Below, piece by piece: positions 8,771 to 17,723 of a stretch of 64,000 bases of DNA (its first letter is position 1; each line of letters starts with the position of its first letter). The stretch covers positions 806,001 through 870,000 of the forward strand of contig CAWIVS010000011.1 of NCBI GenBank assembly GCA_963839685.1, in the 5' to 3' direction. The DNA comes from CADEED01 sp963839685 (GTDB taxonomy: Bacteria > Pseudomonadota > Gammaproteobacteria > Steroidobacterales > Steroidobacteraceae). The position numbers were made by a program, and so were the translations under genes. The notes below the pieces were generated by a model. It was not told where the DNA came from, did not search any database, and saw only the letters and a program-made list of their open reading frames with translations.

Positions 8771-9687
8771 ATGTTCTCCATCCGCACAATGCTGGTCGCG
8801 CTGCTCCTGGTCGGTACGGCCTACGCGCAGGCGCCCAAGGAATCCAAGCCGGCCGTTGAACGCGCGCCAAACGCCGACGAAGAACTCGCACTCGCGGCGA
8901 TGGAGGGCCTGATGGCGCAGCCGCCGGAGCGCGCCTTGCCGATCATCAAAAAGGTGCTGGCCGGTCCTCAGACACCACTTGTCAAGCAGCGCGCGCTGTT
9001 CGTGCTGAGTCAGATCGATTCGCCTGAAGCCCGGGAGATCCTGGCCCAGACGAGTCGCTCCACGGATGTCGCCATGCGCAGCGAAGCCATTCGCAGCATC
9101 GGTATCGGCGGCGACCCGAAGTCGCTCGACGCCTTGCAGCAGGTCTACAACACCGGCGGTGCCGAGGTGAAACAGGAAGTGTTGCAGGCCTGGTTGATCG
9201 CCGATCGCAAGGATCTGGTTTATCAGGCGGCGCTGAACGCGAAAACGGAGGAGGAGGCGAGTGCGGCGATTCGCATGCTCGGCGCGATGGGTGCCACCGA
9301 GGAGCTGCGCAAGCTCGGCGATCGACCCAACGCCTCGAGTGGACTGGTGGAGGCGTATGCGATCAGCGGCGATCTCGCCAGCCTGCGCAAGATCGCAGAA
9401 GGCAGCGGCGACCGTGCTATCCGCATCGATGCGGTCCGCAAGATCGGGATCGTTGAAGGCGATGCCGCGCGCACTGCGCTACGCGAGATCTATTCACGCA
9501 GCACGGATGCGGAAATCAAGGAAGCCGCGCTGCAGGGCATGCTGATCGCCGGCGACGAGCAGGGTGTGCTGGCGCTGTACCGGGCCGCGAAAACCCCGAG
9601 GAGAAGCGGGCGCTGCTGCGAATGCTTTCCTTGATGGAAGGTGATGTCGCTTTGCAGGCCATCGATGCCGCACTGGAGAAGAAGTGA
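8771..9687 (+). pseudogene. exported HEAT-repeat protein, apparent frameshift near the 3' end
   Basis: Signal peptide MFSIRTMLVALLLVGTAYAQ, with a good ribosome site (GAGGAAAG), followed by HEAT repeats such as RALFVLSQIDSPEAREILAQ. The starting frame runs into a short nonsense tail that stops at 9634. From the run AAAACCCC at 9590-9597 the minus-one frame continues sensibly (NPEEKRALLRMLSLMEGD, ending ALEKK) to a TGA at 9685-9687, which overlaps the ATG of the next gene. The shift is either a one-base deletion, a sequence error or frameshifting on the A run. About 304 residues when repaired. HEAT solenoids bind proteins; here the partner may be the neighbouring anti-sigma factor. Confidence 0.75.
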
Positions 9688-10691
9688 TGAACATCAAAAC
9701 AATCCGCGCCGCCGGCCTGTGCCTTGCCCTGTGCGCGCTGACGCCGCAGTCACGTTCGGCCGAGCTCACGCTGCCGCGTGACGGCTGGGCGAGCTGGCAG
9801 GTTGAGGCCGTCGAAGGTGCGCCAGCCTGGTGTTGTTGGAGCAGCTGGAACGATCGCGAGCCGTCGCGCAAGTCGTGTCGACTCGACGACGACCGTGGCA
9901 ATTTTGGCAGCCGCGACCACGAGACGACGGATTCGGTGCGCGTGTACGCGCGCCTGGCCGGCGGGAAGGTCGAGCGCTTGCGGGTGTTGTCCGCATCATG
10001 TCCGGTGGAAACCGCGACGCCGATTCGCGACTTGGGCAACGTGGCTGCGGACGACAGCGCGCGCTGGCTCATCAACTCCAGGCGCAGCACGGACGCGGGC
10101 ATGAGCGATGAGATGCACGAGAACCTGCTGGCCGGACTCGCGATGCATCGCGGCGATCTCGCGCAGAACGAGTTATCCACAATCGCCCGCGGAAATGGTT
10201 CCGCCGAGACTCGCAAGAAAGCTGTCTTCTGGCTCGCCCACCTGCGCGGCGTCCCTGGTGCCGAGGTCGCTACCTCAGTGATGTTCAACGACAAGGATCC
10301 GGAGCTGCGCCAGCACGCGGCCTTCGCCATCACCCAGTCCAAATCGCCGCGCGTTTCCCAGGATCTGATTCGTCTCGGCAACACCGACAAGGATGGCGAA
10401 GTCCGTGCCCAGGCCTGGTTCTGGCTGGCGCAAACGGGCGCTCCAGATTCGGAAGCGGCGATCGTCGCTGCGCTCAAGAAAGATCAAGACGATCAGGTTC
10501 GCGAGCAGGCAATCTTCGCTCTCTCACAGCTTCCGGACGAACGTGCGACACGCGCGCTCATCGCAGCGGCGGAAGATAGATCCTTGTCGAGCGAGCAGCG
10601 CAAGCGCGCCGTTTTCTGGCTGGCCCAGTCAGAGTCGAAGGAAGCGCAAAAATTCCTGGAAAAGGTGTTGGCGGGAAACAGTGCCAACTGA
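9687..10691 (+). CDS. exported HEAT-repeat protein
   Basis: 334 residues. The ATG at 9687 overlaps the stop of the repaired upstream gene. The signal peptide is MNIKTIRAAGLCLALCALTP. An N-terminal domain of ~100 residues contains a tryptophan/cysteine-rich stretch (GAPAWCCWSSW). At least four HEAT repeats follow, each with a recognisable AVFWLA or AIFALSQ core helix (RKKAVFWLAHLRG, EVRAQAWFWLAQTG, QVREQAIFALSQLP, RKRAVFWLAQSES). Last gene of the sigma/anti-sigma operon; probably a periplasmic scaffold or sensor. Confidence 0.82.
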   Translation: MNIKTIRAAGLCLALCALTPQSRSAELTLPRDGWASWQVEAVEGAPAWCCWSSWNDREPSRKSCRLDDDRGNFGSRDHETTDSVRVYARLAGGKVERLRVLSASCPVETATPIRDLGNVAADDSARWLINSRRSTDAGMSDEMHENLLAGLAMHRGDLAQNELSTIARGNGSAETRKKAVFWLAHLRGVPGAEVATSVMFNDKDPELRQHAAFAITQSKSPRVSQDLIRLGNTDKDGEVRAQAWFWLAQTGAPDSEAAIVAALKKDQDDQVREQAIFALSQLPDERATRALIAAAEDRSLSSEQRKRAVFWLAQSESKEAQKFLEKVLAGNSAN

Positions 10692-10854
10692 ACAGGAAGC
10701 CGTTTGGCCAGAACGGCAAGGCCGCCGGCGACCGTGTTGACGAAATCAGCGTTCGCAATCCCGTCCAAATAGCCGCCAAGCTCGTCAAGAACCGCTGCAC
10801 GGGTTCGCCTAACCTGACCTCGCCAACCATTCACAGACGACGAGGGTCAAGCAT

Positions 10855-11745
10855 ATGACTGAAGGAAGCTTCATAGGCGTCGAGGGCGTCAAGATCTTCA
10901 CGCGCGAGTGGCAGCCGGCGGGCGAACCGCGCGGCGTGGTCGTCATCTCCCATGGATTGAACGCGCACAGCGGTCTGTACGAATGGGCCGCGCAGCAGTT
11001 CACATCCCACGGGCTCGCCGTCCACGCGCTGGATCATCGCGGCCGCGGCCGCTCCGAGGGCGAGCGCTTTTTCGTGAAGAAATTCGCGGACTGGACCACG
11101 GATCTCGCGACGTTCATCGACATGGTCAAGGCGCGACAGCCAGGCCTGCCGGTGTACCTGCTCGGCCACAGCGCCGGTGGGGTGATCGCCTGCGCCTACA
11201 CGCTGGAACACCAGGACGAGATCGCAGGCCTCATCTGTGAGGACTTTGCGTACCAGGTGCCGGCGCCGGACATCGTGCTGGCGATCCTCAAGGGGATCAG
11301 CCACGTGGCGCCACACGCGCACGTGTTCAAACTCAAGAACGAGGACTTCTCGCGCGACCCGGCGGTCGTGGCCGCGATGAACGCCGACCCGCTGATCGCC
11401 AATGAGGCGCAGCCGAGCGAGACGATGGCGGAGCTGGCGCGCGCCGACGAGATGCTCGGGAAGAGCTTCGGGCAGATCACCCTGCCGCTCCTCATCCTGC
11501 ACGGCACCGGCGACGTAGTGACGAAGCCGAGCGGCAGCAAGGAGTTCTATGAGAAGGCCGGCTCGAGCGACAAGACGCTGAAGCTGTACGAGGGCCACTT
11601 TCATGATCTGCTGGCCGACGTCGGCAAGCAGCAGGTCATGGCGGACGTCCAGGCCTGGATCGATGCGCAATTGAGTGGCTCGCGCGCTCGGCACGAGCGG
11701 CCGAATGCGGCCGCAGCGACTTCGCAGGTCCGGCAGCCAACGTGA
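10855..11745 (+). CDS. alpha/beta hydrolase, monoacylglycerol lipase-like
   Basis: 296 residues. It has the full monoglyceride lipase pattern: oxyanion motif VVVISHGLNAHSGLYE, the HALDHRGRGRSEG turn, the nucleophile elbow GHSAGG (Ser about residue 106, usually GHSMGG), the acid region LLILHGTGDVVTKPSGS, and the histidine in EGHFHDLL. No signal peptide, so probably cytoplasmic. The last ~25 residues are an unrelated Arg/Ala-rich tail. Likely substrates are monoacylglycerols or lysophospholipids. It converges on the serine hydrolase at 11816. Confidence 0.87.
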   Translation: MTEGSFIGVEGVKIFTREWQPAGEPRGVVVISHGLNAHSGLYEWAAQQFTSHGLAVHALDHRGRGRSEGERFFVKKFADWTTDLATFIDMVKARQPGLPVYLLGHSAGGVIACAYTLEHQDEIAGLICEDFAYQVPAPDIVLAILKGISHVAPHAHVFKLKNEDFSRDPAVVAAMNADPLIANEAQPSETMAELARADEMLGKSFGQITLPLLILHGTGDVVTKPSGSKEFYEKAGSSDKTLKLYEGHFHDLLADVGKQQVMADVQAWIDAQLSGSRARHERPNAAAATSQVRQPT

Positions 11746-11815
11746 GGAGCAGGCCATGAAGACCCCAGCCGCGTCTGCATGGCGTCGCCGCGACCCACGG
11801 CCTGCCGATCTGAAC

Positions 11816-13652
11816 CTAAGGTGACTGCGATACTCGACTCCCGTTCTTCGAGTAGCCATACGGACTGGTGTAATCCCGTTCAACGACCGGCGCATTCTTG
11901 TCATCTGCCGCTTCCCGCACAGCGGGCAAGACGTATCGGGGGACGTAGATGTGCCCGAGCTCGCGCTGACTCCTGCTGCTGTAATTGCCGGCATAGAATG
12001 CGACGACCAGGTCGAGCTCCGGCACCACGGTCACGATCTGACCGCCGGCGCCCATCGCCATGACTGCGCGCACGCCGCGGTTCTTGTAAGGAAAGTCTTC
12101 GCTCCACCAGTTGTAGCCGTAATAGATGTTTGCCAGGTGGTACAGGGGCGCGGTGGCGTGGTCCACGAATTCGCGGCTGAGAATTCGGCGGCCATCCCAC
12201 GTTCCGCCGTTGAGCATGAGTTGACCGAACTTCATGAAGTCGCGCGGCAGGAACATCGAGCCGCCGCCGCCATACGGATTGCCGGCCGGATCCAGCATCC
12301 AGGCGTAGTTGCCGATTTTCATCGGGCCCGCGATCAGCCGGTCGAAGCTGTAGATCGGGAGTTCCTTCGTCGCGCGCCCCACCAAGCCTAAGGCGAGATT
12401 CGGGCTCGCGCTGCAGTAGACGGAGTTTTCACCCGGCGGTGTCGCCATTGGCACCTTCATCGTGTATCGATAAAAATCCGGCTCGCCGGTCTGATCCCAC
12501 ATGGTCTCTTCGTTGCCGGGCGCGGCGTCATTGTTGTCGTCGCAAAAGAAGCCGGACGACATCGTCAACAGATGTTCCAGCGTCATGGTTCGCTTCTGCG
12601 GCTCGAGGTCCGGCGGGAATTTGCCCCCGTTCATGACTTCATACACCGGACTCGATAGTTTGAGCGGCGCACCGGCCTGCATCACCGCGCCCACCAGCAC
12701 CGCGGTCACGCTCTTGGACGCCGAACGGGTCATATGCGGCTTGTCGCGATGCTCGCCGTGGAAATATTCCTCGAGCACCAGCTTGCCGTGCCGCGCAATG
12801 AGCACGCCGTGTATCTGGAGAGCGTCCGTCGAATCCATCGGCATGTCGATGAGCTTCTGGATGAGTCTTTCCATCGCAGCGCGATCGATCTTCGCCGCTT
12901 CGAGAGTCGATGTCGGCCAGCCGTCGTCACGAGCCGGCGGTGGACTGTAGACGTAGCGGCCCGGATTCTTGCCGCGCGGATAGAACTCGCTTTCGTCGTC
13001 GTCGCGGCGGAAGTCGTAGCTGCCGCCACGTGAGGGGAAGACCAGTGTGATCACCCGGTTCTCGGCGTCGTAGTTCCCAATGCCGACTTCCCGCTCTTTC
13101 TCACCGCGCCTTCCCATCAGTTTCAGCGCGGCTGCCGTCGACAACCAGTCGCTCAACACCTTGCTGCGTTCCGAAGTCGAACTCCGGATTACGAAGCACC
13201 GCCCTCAGCGAGCCGTCGGGCCGCGTCTCCGCCAGGTAGAGAAAGAACGTGAAGTCGTCCTGCAGTGGGACAACGTTGCCACGCCAACGATTGGGACCGT
13301 CTGGCTCGAGGAGCACGGGAGAGAGCGCAACCGGCCAGGTGGAACCGCTCCAATTCACCGGAGTGCCAAAACGAAACCAGTGGCCCAGGATGTCTTTCCC
13401 CTCGAGCTTGCCGCGAAATTTGCCCAGGCGGTCCGGCAGTTCGAATGTGAGCTCGCCCGCTTCCAGGCGCACCGGCAGCCTGCGCCCCAGCATGTCAGCG
13501 CGATAGCCGGTTCCCTCCTTCTGAATGACGAGTGGTCCACGCGCATCGGGACCGAAGCGACCCTTCGCTTTCCAGAGACCGGTCAAATCTTCGGCTCTTA
13601 CGGCCGCGACGCAGAAAAGCATGGTGATCGCGAGCGCGCGCCGGCACTTCAT
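11816..13652 (-). pseudogene. exported class C beta-lactamase-type serine hydrolase, frameshifted
   Basis: Two overlapping frames make one protein of roughly 600 residues. The first (13652-13101) has a signal peptide (MKCRRALAITMLFCVAAVRA) and a beta-rich N-terminal domain (LTGLWKAKGRFGPDARGPLV). The second (to 11816) holds the catalytic domain: TRSASKSVTA contains the SxxK nucleophile, YCSASPN is the YxN-type motif, and GAGGQIVTV is near the third motif. The shift lies around 13115-13140, where the sense moves from GVERLVVDG to LKLMGRRGEKERE. Members act on esters, amides or D-amino acid peptides. Divergent from the AraC regulator, which may control it. Confidence 0.75.
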
Positions 13653-13747
13653 GGCTGATTCCCTGGAGTTGTCAGACGTAGACGCATGACATGGGCAAAG
13701 GGTCGCAGCGCCGATATCCCTTCTTGTCGGATGAGTACAATGCCGCC

Positions 13748-14827
13748 ATGGTTCCGGCGGAACTCATCCTCCGTGTCTTCGGCATCACGCTGTTCGCACT
13801 GCTGTCCATATTCCTGCTGCGCGCGAAATCCCACGAGCTGAAAATCCAGGCGGGCGCCTGGCTGGCCGCCAGCGTTGGCGCCTTTCTCCTGACGTCGATG
13901 CCGGGCGCCGCCGAATTCCTGGGCGCGTTCGTCTATCCGCTCACGGCGCTGTGTTCGACGCACGCGGTTTGGTTCTGGCTGTTTTGCATGGCGCTATTCT
14001 CAGATGGCGCGACCTTGCGGCGCGGCCACGTCGTCTGCCTGGTGTCGATGGCGCTCGCCGGGGTGCTGTACCAGTCGGCCTACGATGGTGGCGAGGCATC
14101 GGTGAGTGCGCGGGCGCTCGGCCTTGTCTTCAGCGCGGCATGGTTGGCCTTCGCGTGCCTGGCGCCCTTCTCGGTGTTTCTCGGAGCGTCCGCCGACCTT
14201 GATCCACGCCGCCGCCGTATTCGGCGTTGGTTCGTGCCGGGCGTGTCGCTGTACCTGGCAATTGTCGTGGTTACGCAATGCGTGATGCTGTTCCGCGGCC
14301 ATTCCACTCCGACGCCACTGATCCTGCTCAACCTGGTAGTCCTCGACGCCGCGGCGGTGCTCGCGGTTTCGACCTTCCTGCGCGTGCGCGTTCACAACTG
14401 GCTGGAAGTGACCGACGGCGCGCCGGCGATTGTGCTGACGCGCCTCGAGCAACACGTGCTGGACAATCTCACACGACGATTCGCGACCGAGCGGCTGTAC
14501 GCGCGCGAGGCGCTCACCATCACGGAGCTCGCGAGCCTGCTCGGCACGCAGGAGCACCTGCTGCGGCGGGTCATCAATCAGGGCCTGGGCTTCAAGAACT
14601 TCAATGATTTCCTGCACCACCATCGATTGAAGGAGGCGGCCGGCCGACTGCGCGATCCCGCGGCGCAACGTATCCCGGTGCTCACGATTGCGCTCGAAGC
14701 CGGCTACGGCTCGGTCGGTCCTTTCAATCGTGCCTTCAAGGAACGCTTCGGCCTCACGCCCACGGAATTTCGTCGCGCCCCGGTCGCCGATTTCGAAATC
14801 GGCAAGAACCCGCGCGCCTTCGGCTAG
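13748..14827 (+). CDS. membrane-embedded AraC-family transcriptional regulator
   Basis: 359 residues from ATG 13748. The N-terminal ~230 residues carry about seven hydrophobic segments (for example LRVFGITLFALLSIFLLR, VWFWLFCMALFSD, LYLAIVVVTQCVMLF). The C-terminus is an AraC helix-turn-helix pair: ITELASLLGTQEHLLRRVIN and VLTIALEAGYGSVGPFNRAF, closing with FGLTPTEFRR. Such integral-membrane AraC proteins are thought to sense an envelope signal while binding DNA at the membrane face. It is divergent from the serine hydrolase (95-base gap), a plausible target. An upstream extension to 13691 is open but unlikely. Confidence 0.85.
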   Translation: MVPAELILRVFGITLFALLSIFLLRAKSHELKIQAGAWLAASVGAFLLTSMPGAAEFLGAFVYPLTALCSTHAVWFWLFCMALFSDGATLRRGHVVCLVSMALAGVLYQSAYDGGEASVSARALGLVFSAAWLAFACLAPFSVFLGASADLDPRRRRIRRWFVPGVSLYLAIVVVTQCVMLFRGHSTPTPLILLNLVVLDAAAVLAVSTFLRVRVHNWLEVTDGAPAIVLTRLEQHVLDNLTRRFATERLYAREALTITELASLLGTQEHLLRRVINQGLGFKNFNDFLHHHRLKEAAGRLRDPAAQRIPVLTIALEAGYGSVGPFNRAFKERFGLTPTEFRRAPVADFEIGKNPRAFG

Positions 14828-14881
14828 AGCGCCATCGTCCAGGGTGCCAGCGTGGACGCTGCCGTCCACCCGGAGATTCCC

Positions 14882-15997
14882 ATGCACCGATCCTTCCGAG
14901 CGCTCGCCTGTGCGACAGTTTTCTGCGTAACGTTCGTAGCCAGTCCGTCGGCCGACGCCGCCTCGCGCCTGGTCGGGGATCTTCCGCGCGCCAAGGACCG
15001 TCCGCTGGAATCGCTTCCGGGGCTCGACACCGAATACGGCGAACTTCGTCCCGGGGACGGCGCGCGGCTGCGAACCATCGTGACGCGGCCCCAAGGTGTT
15101 ACGGGGCGCCTTCCGGCAGTTCTGTTCGTGCAGTGGCTGTCCTGTGACACGATCGAGCTCAGCTCCAGTCCGCAGGACGGCTGGAGCGTAATGCTCAGGC
15201 GCCTGATGACCGAATCGAAAATTCTCTGGCAACGCACGGAGAAATCCGGCGTCGGCGACAGCCAGGGCACGCCCTGCGCAAAGCTGGACTACGAGACGGA
15301 ACTGGCGCATCACCGCGCCGCCCTGCGTCAGTTGCGGGCGCGGCCCGATGTCGATCCGGAGCGCATCGTGGTGTACGGCGGCAGCATGGGATCAAACTAC
15401 GCGCCGCTGGTCGCCGCAGGTGAAAAGGTGGCGGGCGTAATGGTGTGGGGCGGCGGGGCATACACCTGGTTCGAGCGAATGCTGCGCTTCGAAAGAAACG
15501 CGCTCGAGCTTGGAGGCACCGACCCGCAGGCGCTCGCGGCCGAGATCAACGCGCGCGCCGCGTACTTCGGCCGCTACCTGCTCAAGGGTGAGTCGCCTGG
15601 TGCGATCGCAGCCAGCGATCCCGAACTGGGCAAGGTATGGCCGCGCATCGTCGGCACGAGTGCGGATGGTCACTACGGCCGGCCGTTCGCGTTTCATCAA
15701 CAGGCGCAACGCCAGAATTGGGCCGGCGCCTGGGCACGGGTGCAGGCGCCAGTGCTCGTGTTGCACGGCGCCTACGACTGGTTCGAGGCGCGCGATGCGG
15801 CGATGTTCATCGCCAGCATCGTCAACGCGCAGAAGCCGGGCTCGGCGATCTACCGCGAGTTGCCGCAACTCAATCATCACTTCACGCGGTATCCGTCCGC
15901 GGTTGATGCGTTCCGTGAGAAGGACGGCGCCACCGACGCGGCACCGGCGGTGGATGCGATCCTGCAGTGGCTGGCGCAGGTTGGCATGCGGAAATGA
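14882..15997 (+). CDS. exported alpha/beta hydrolase
   Basis: 371 residues from ATG 14882, with a signal peptide (MHRSFRALACATVFCVTFVA). Hydrolase features are the nucleophile elbow VYGGSMGSNYA (Ser about residue 168), the acid region APVLVLHGAYDWFEARDA, and a late histidine in LPQLNHHFTRYP. A region before the elbow (SGVGDSQGTPCAKLDYETEL) resembles CocE/peptidase S15-type hydrolases and prolyl oligopeptidases. Probably a periplasmic esterase or peptidase; the substrate is unknown. It follows the AraC gene by 54 bases and may be cotranscribed. Confidence 0.8.
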   Translation: MHRSFRALACATVFCVTFVASPSADAASRLVGDLPRAKDRPLESLPGLDTEYGELRPGDGARLRTIVTRPQGVTGRLPAVLFVQWLSCDTIELSSSPQDGWSVMLRRLMTESKILWQRTEKSGVGDSQGTPCAKLDYETELAHHRAALRQLRARPDVDPERIVVYGGSMGSNYAPLVAAGEKVAGVMVWGGGAYTWFERMLRFERNALELGGTDPQALAAEINARAAYFGRYLLKGESPGAIAASDPELGKVWPRIVGTSADGHYGRPFAFHQQAQRQNWAGAWARVQAPVLVLHGAYDWFEARDAAMFIASIVNAQKPGSAIYRELPQLNHHFTRYPSAVDAFREKDGATDAAPAVDAILQWLAQVGMRK

Positions 15998-16124
15998 GGG
16001 CGGGAACGCTGCTCGGCCGCCTCACAGACTGGCGCAAGGGTCAGCGGGATGTCGGAGCCGCCCCATGGCACGACGGAGCGCTCGCCGATGTGGGCGCCGT
16101 GCGGCCCCGCGTACGCTCGCGCCC

Positions 16125-16313
16125 ATGAAAACTCTGCTCAAATTCGCGCTTGCGGGCGCAGTCGCGGCCGTCCTCTTCAGATGGGCGCGTCAATGGTTGA
16201 CCGAAGCCCGGGGTGACTTTCCGACCGTAAACCCGGTGCGGGATGCGGATCCGACGGTCGCTGAGCCCTTGCGAGAGGAAGACCTTCGCATCGCGCAGAA
16301 CGCACCTTTCTGA
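16125..16313 (+). CDS. small membrane protein, 62 aa
   Basis: Starts at ATG 16125 with a hydrophobic N-terminal helix (LLKFALAGAVAAVLFRWARQ), followed by an acidic, proline-containing tail ending RIAQNAPF. This is a single-pass membrane or signal-anchor protein of no recognised family. A DUF3597 gene follows 28 bases later in the same direction, so the two may be cotranscribed. The frame is also open far upstream, over the previous hydrolase in another frame, but only this part has protein-like composition. Confidence 0.5.
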   Translation: MKTLLKFALAGAVAAVLFRWARQWLTEARGDFPTVNPVRDADPTVAEPLREEDLRIAQNAPF

Positions 16314-16341
16314 TTCCTACTTTGCAGCCTGGGAGGCTCAC

Positions 16342-16761
16342 ATGAGTATCTTCACCCGTATCAAGGATGCGATCTTCGGTCACGGACATTCCGACGAGGC
16401 CGCCCCCAAACCCGCCCCCAAATCCGCGCCGACACCGGCAACCGCCTCCGGCATTCCCGCGAGCCCGGCCGACGCCAAGTGGGAACGCGAAGTGGATGTC
16501 CGGGAAGTGGATGTCGAGGCGGTACTGGAGTTGCGCGCCGCTAACAATCCCCAGAAGCTCAACTGGCGCACGTCGATCGTCGATCTCATGAAACTGCTGG
16601 ACATCGATTCGAGCCTCGACAATCGTCGCGAGCTTGCGCGTGAGCTGGGCTACACGGGTTCGACGGAGGACACGGCGACCATGAATGTGTGGTTGCACGA
16701 ACGAGTCATGGAAGAGCTGCGCAAGAGCGGCGGCAGGGTGCCCGCGTCGCTGGTCGCCTGA
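16342..16761 (+). CDS. DUF3597 domain protein
   Basis: 139 residues. ATG 16342 is preceded by a strong ribosome site (GGGAGG). The N-terminus MSIFTRIKDAIFGHG and an Ala/Pro/Lys-rich linker lead into the conserved DUF3597 domain (KLNWRTSIVDLMKLLDIDSS, then RELARELGYTG and NVWLHERVMEELRKSGG). The domain is all-helical with a LysM-like/PBS-lyase-like size. Its function is not established. It precedes a terminator shared with the convergent gene. Confidence 0.85.
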   Translation: MSIFTRIKDAIFGHGHSDEAAPKPAPKSAPTPATASGIPASPADAKWEREVDVREVDVEAVLELRAANNPQKLNWRTSIVDLMKLLDIDSSLDNRRELARELGYTGSTEDTATMNVWLHERVMEELRKSGGRVPASLVA

Positions 16762-16808
16762 GCCGCGCCCGCAGCGCACGAAGCAGGGTCGCAACGCCCC
16801 CAAGAAAA

Positions 16809-16829
16809 AGCCGGGCAGATGGCCCGGCT
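16809..16829 (-). terminator. rho-independent terminator between convergent genes
   Basis: AGCCGGGC / GCCCGGCT stem with a five-base loop. On the minus strand it is followed by TTTTTCTTG, so it best serves the gene at 16859-17305. On the plus strand the tail is weaker (CCTTCTCTTCC), but it may also stop the DUF3597 transcript. Confidence 0.8.
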
Positions 16830-16858
16830 CCTTCTCTTCCCCGTCTGGCAACTTGCGC

Positions 16859-17305
16859 TTACTTGAGATCGAGCACCTGCATCGTCGATGAGCCGAGTAC
16901 GCGCCGGATGCTGGCACGCTCTACCTGCGCCTTGTCTTCCGCTGCGGGCGTGCTTCCCATCTGCTTGGTGATCAGGTCGGCCTTGTCATTCGCGCCGTCC
17001 AAGGCCGCCCAGTTCTTGTAGCGGGTCACGAGCAGCAAGTCCGGGTCATCCAGGGTGCGCGGCTCAACCGTGATGACTTCGTAACTCAGCAGGTGTCCCG
17101 CTTTCTTGGCGGTCTCCTGCTGCTGCTTCCATGTCGTGCCCAGCCAGCGCATGTAGTCATCGAATTTTCCGTCGACAGTGCGGATGCGGGCGACGTTGAC
17201 GACGACACCCTCGGTGTAGCCGTGATCATCGGCGACAGCCACGACACTGGTACAGGCGAGCGCGGTGAGCGCCGCGATCGCGGCGAAGCGATTAAAGATC
17301 TTCAT
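16859..17305 (-). CDS. exported protein of the dimeric alpha/beta-barrel type
   Basis: 148 residues. The signal peptide (MKIFNRFAAIAALTALACTS, then SVVAVADDHG) fixes the ATG at 17305. The mature part has the pattern of an antibiotic-biosynthesis-monooxygenase/DABB-like fold: VVNVARIRTVDGKFDDYMRW, a helix with WKQQQETAKKAG, then LLVTRYKNWAALDG. No catalytic residue can be assigned. Probably a small periplasmic ligand-binding or enzyme-like protein. Ends at a good terminator. Confidence 0.6.
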   Translation of the reverse strand: MKIFNRFAAIAALTALACTSVVAVADDHGYTEGVVVNVARIRTVDGKFDDYMRWLGTTWKQQQETAKKAGHLLSYEVITVEPRTLDDPDLLLVTRYKNWAALDGANDKADLITKQMGSTPAAEDKAQVERASIRRVLGSSTMQVLDLK

Positions 17306-17544
17306 TGGAAATGCCTTTTCGAAACTGACGTTTCGGTTTATCGACCTCACCCGTGTGAATATTTCCGCGGGTGTACCAATCCTTCGGTGATCGCGCGATG
17401 GTACGCGCTTTCCAAGGCGCCGTGACCCTAACACCCATAAGTACGCTGCCGCACAGACACCACGCACAGCAGCAGATATGTTGGCGAGTTACATCGAGCC
17501 TGGTACCCCGCACCCCTGCGGACACTCCGGCTCCAGAGGTTCAC

Positions 17545-17688
17545 ATGCCGACGAATACACAGAAAGCGGAATCGCTCCGCGAGGATATCCGGCATCGCGC
17601 AGGAGCTGCGCAACGCCTGTGGCAGCAGTTGACCCGCAAGAAGCCGGTCGCGCTGCCGCCCATCACCACCCCACCCAAGATCAGTTGA
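17545..17688 (+). CDS. small basic peptide, 47 aa
   Basis: ATG 17545 with AGAGG seven bases upstream. The product begins MPTNTQKAESLREDIRHRAG, is rich in Arg/Lys/Gln with a proline-rich end (PITTPPKIS), and has no signal peptide. It lies 35 bases before the first BON gene in the same direction and could be a leader gene of that transcript. Support is limited to the ribosome site and the position. Confidence 0.35.
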   Translation: MPTNTQKAESLREDIRHRAGAAQRLWQQLTRKKPVALPPITTPPKIS

Positions 17689-17723
17689 TCGTTCAATACT
17701 CGATTCGTTTCTGGAGAATGTTT

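Noticed and set aside
10831..11994. Open frame opposite the monoacylglycerol lipase-like gene
   Set aside because: No homology pattern; the plus strand has complete catalytic motifs.
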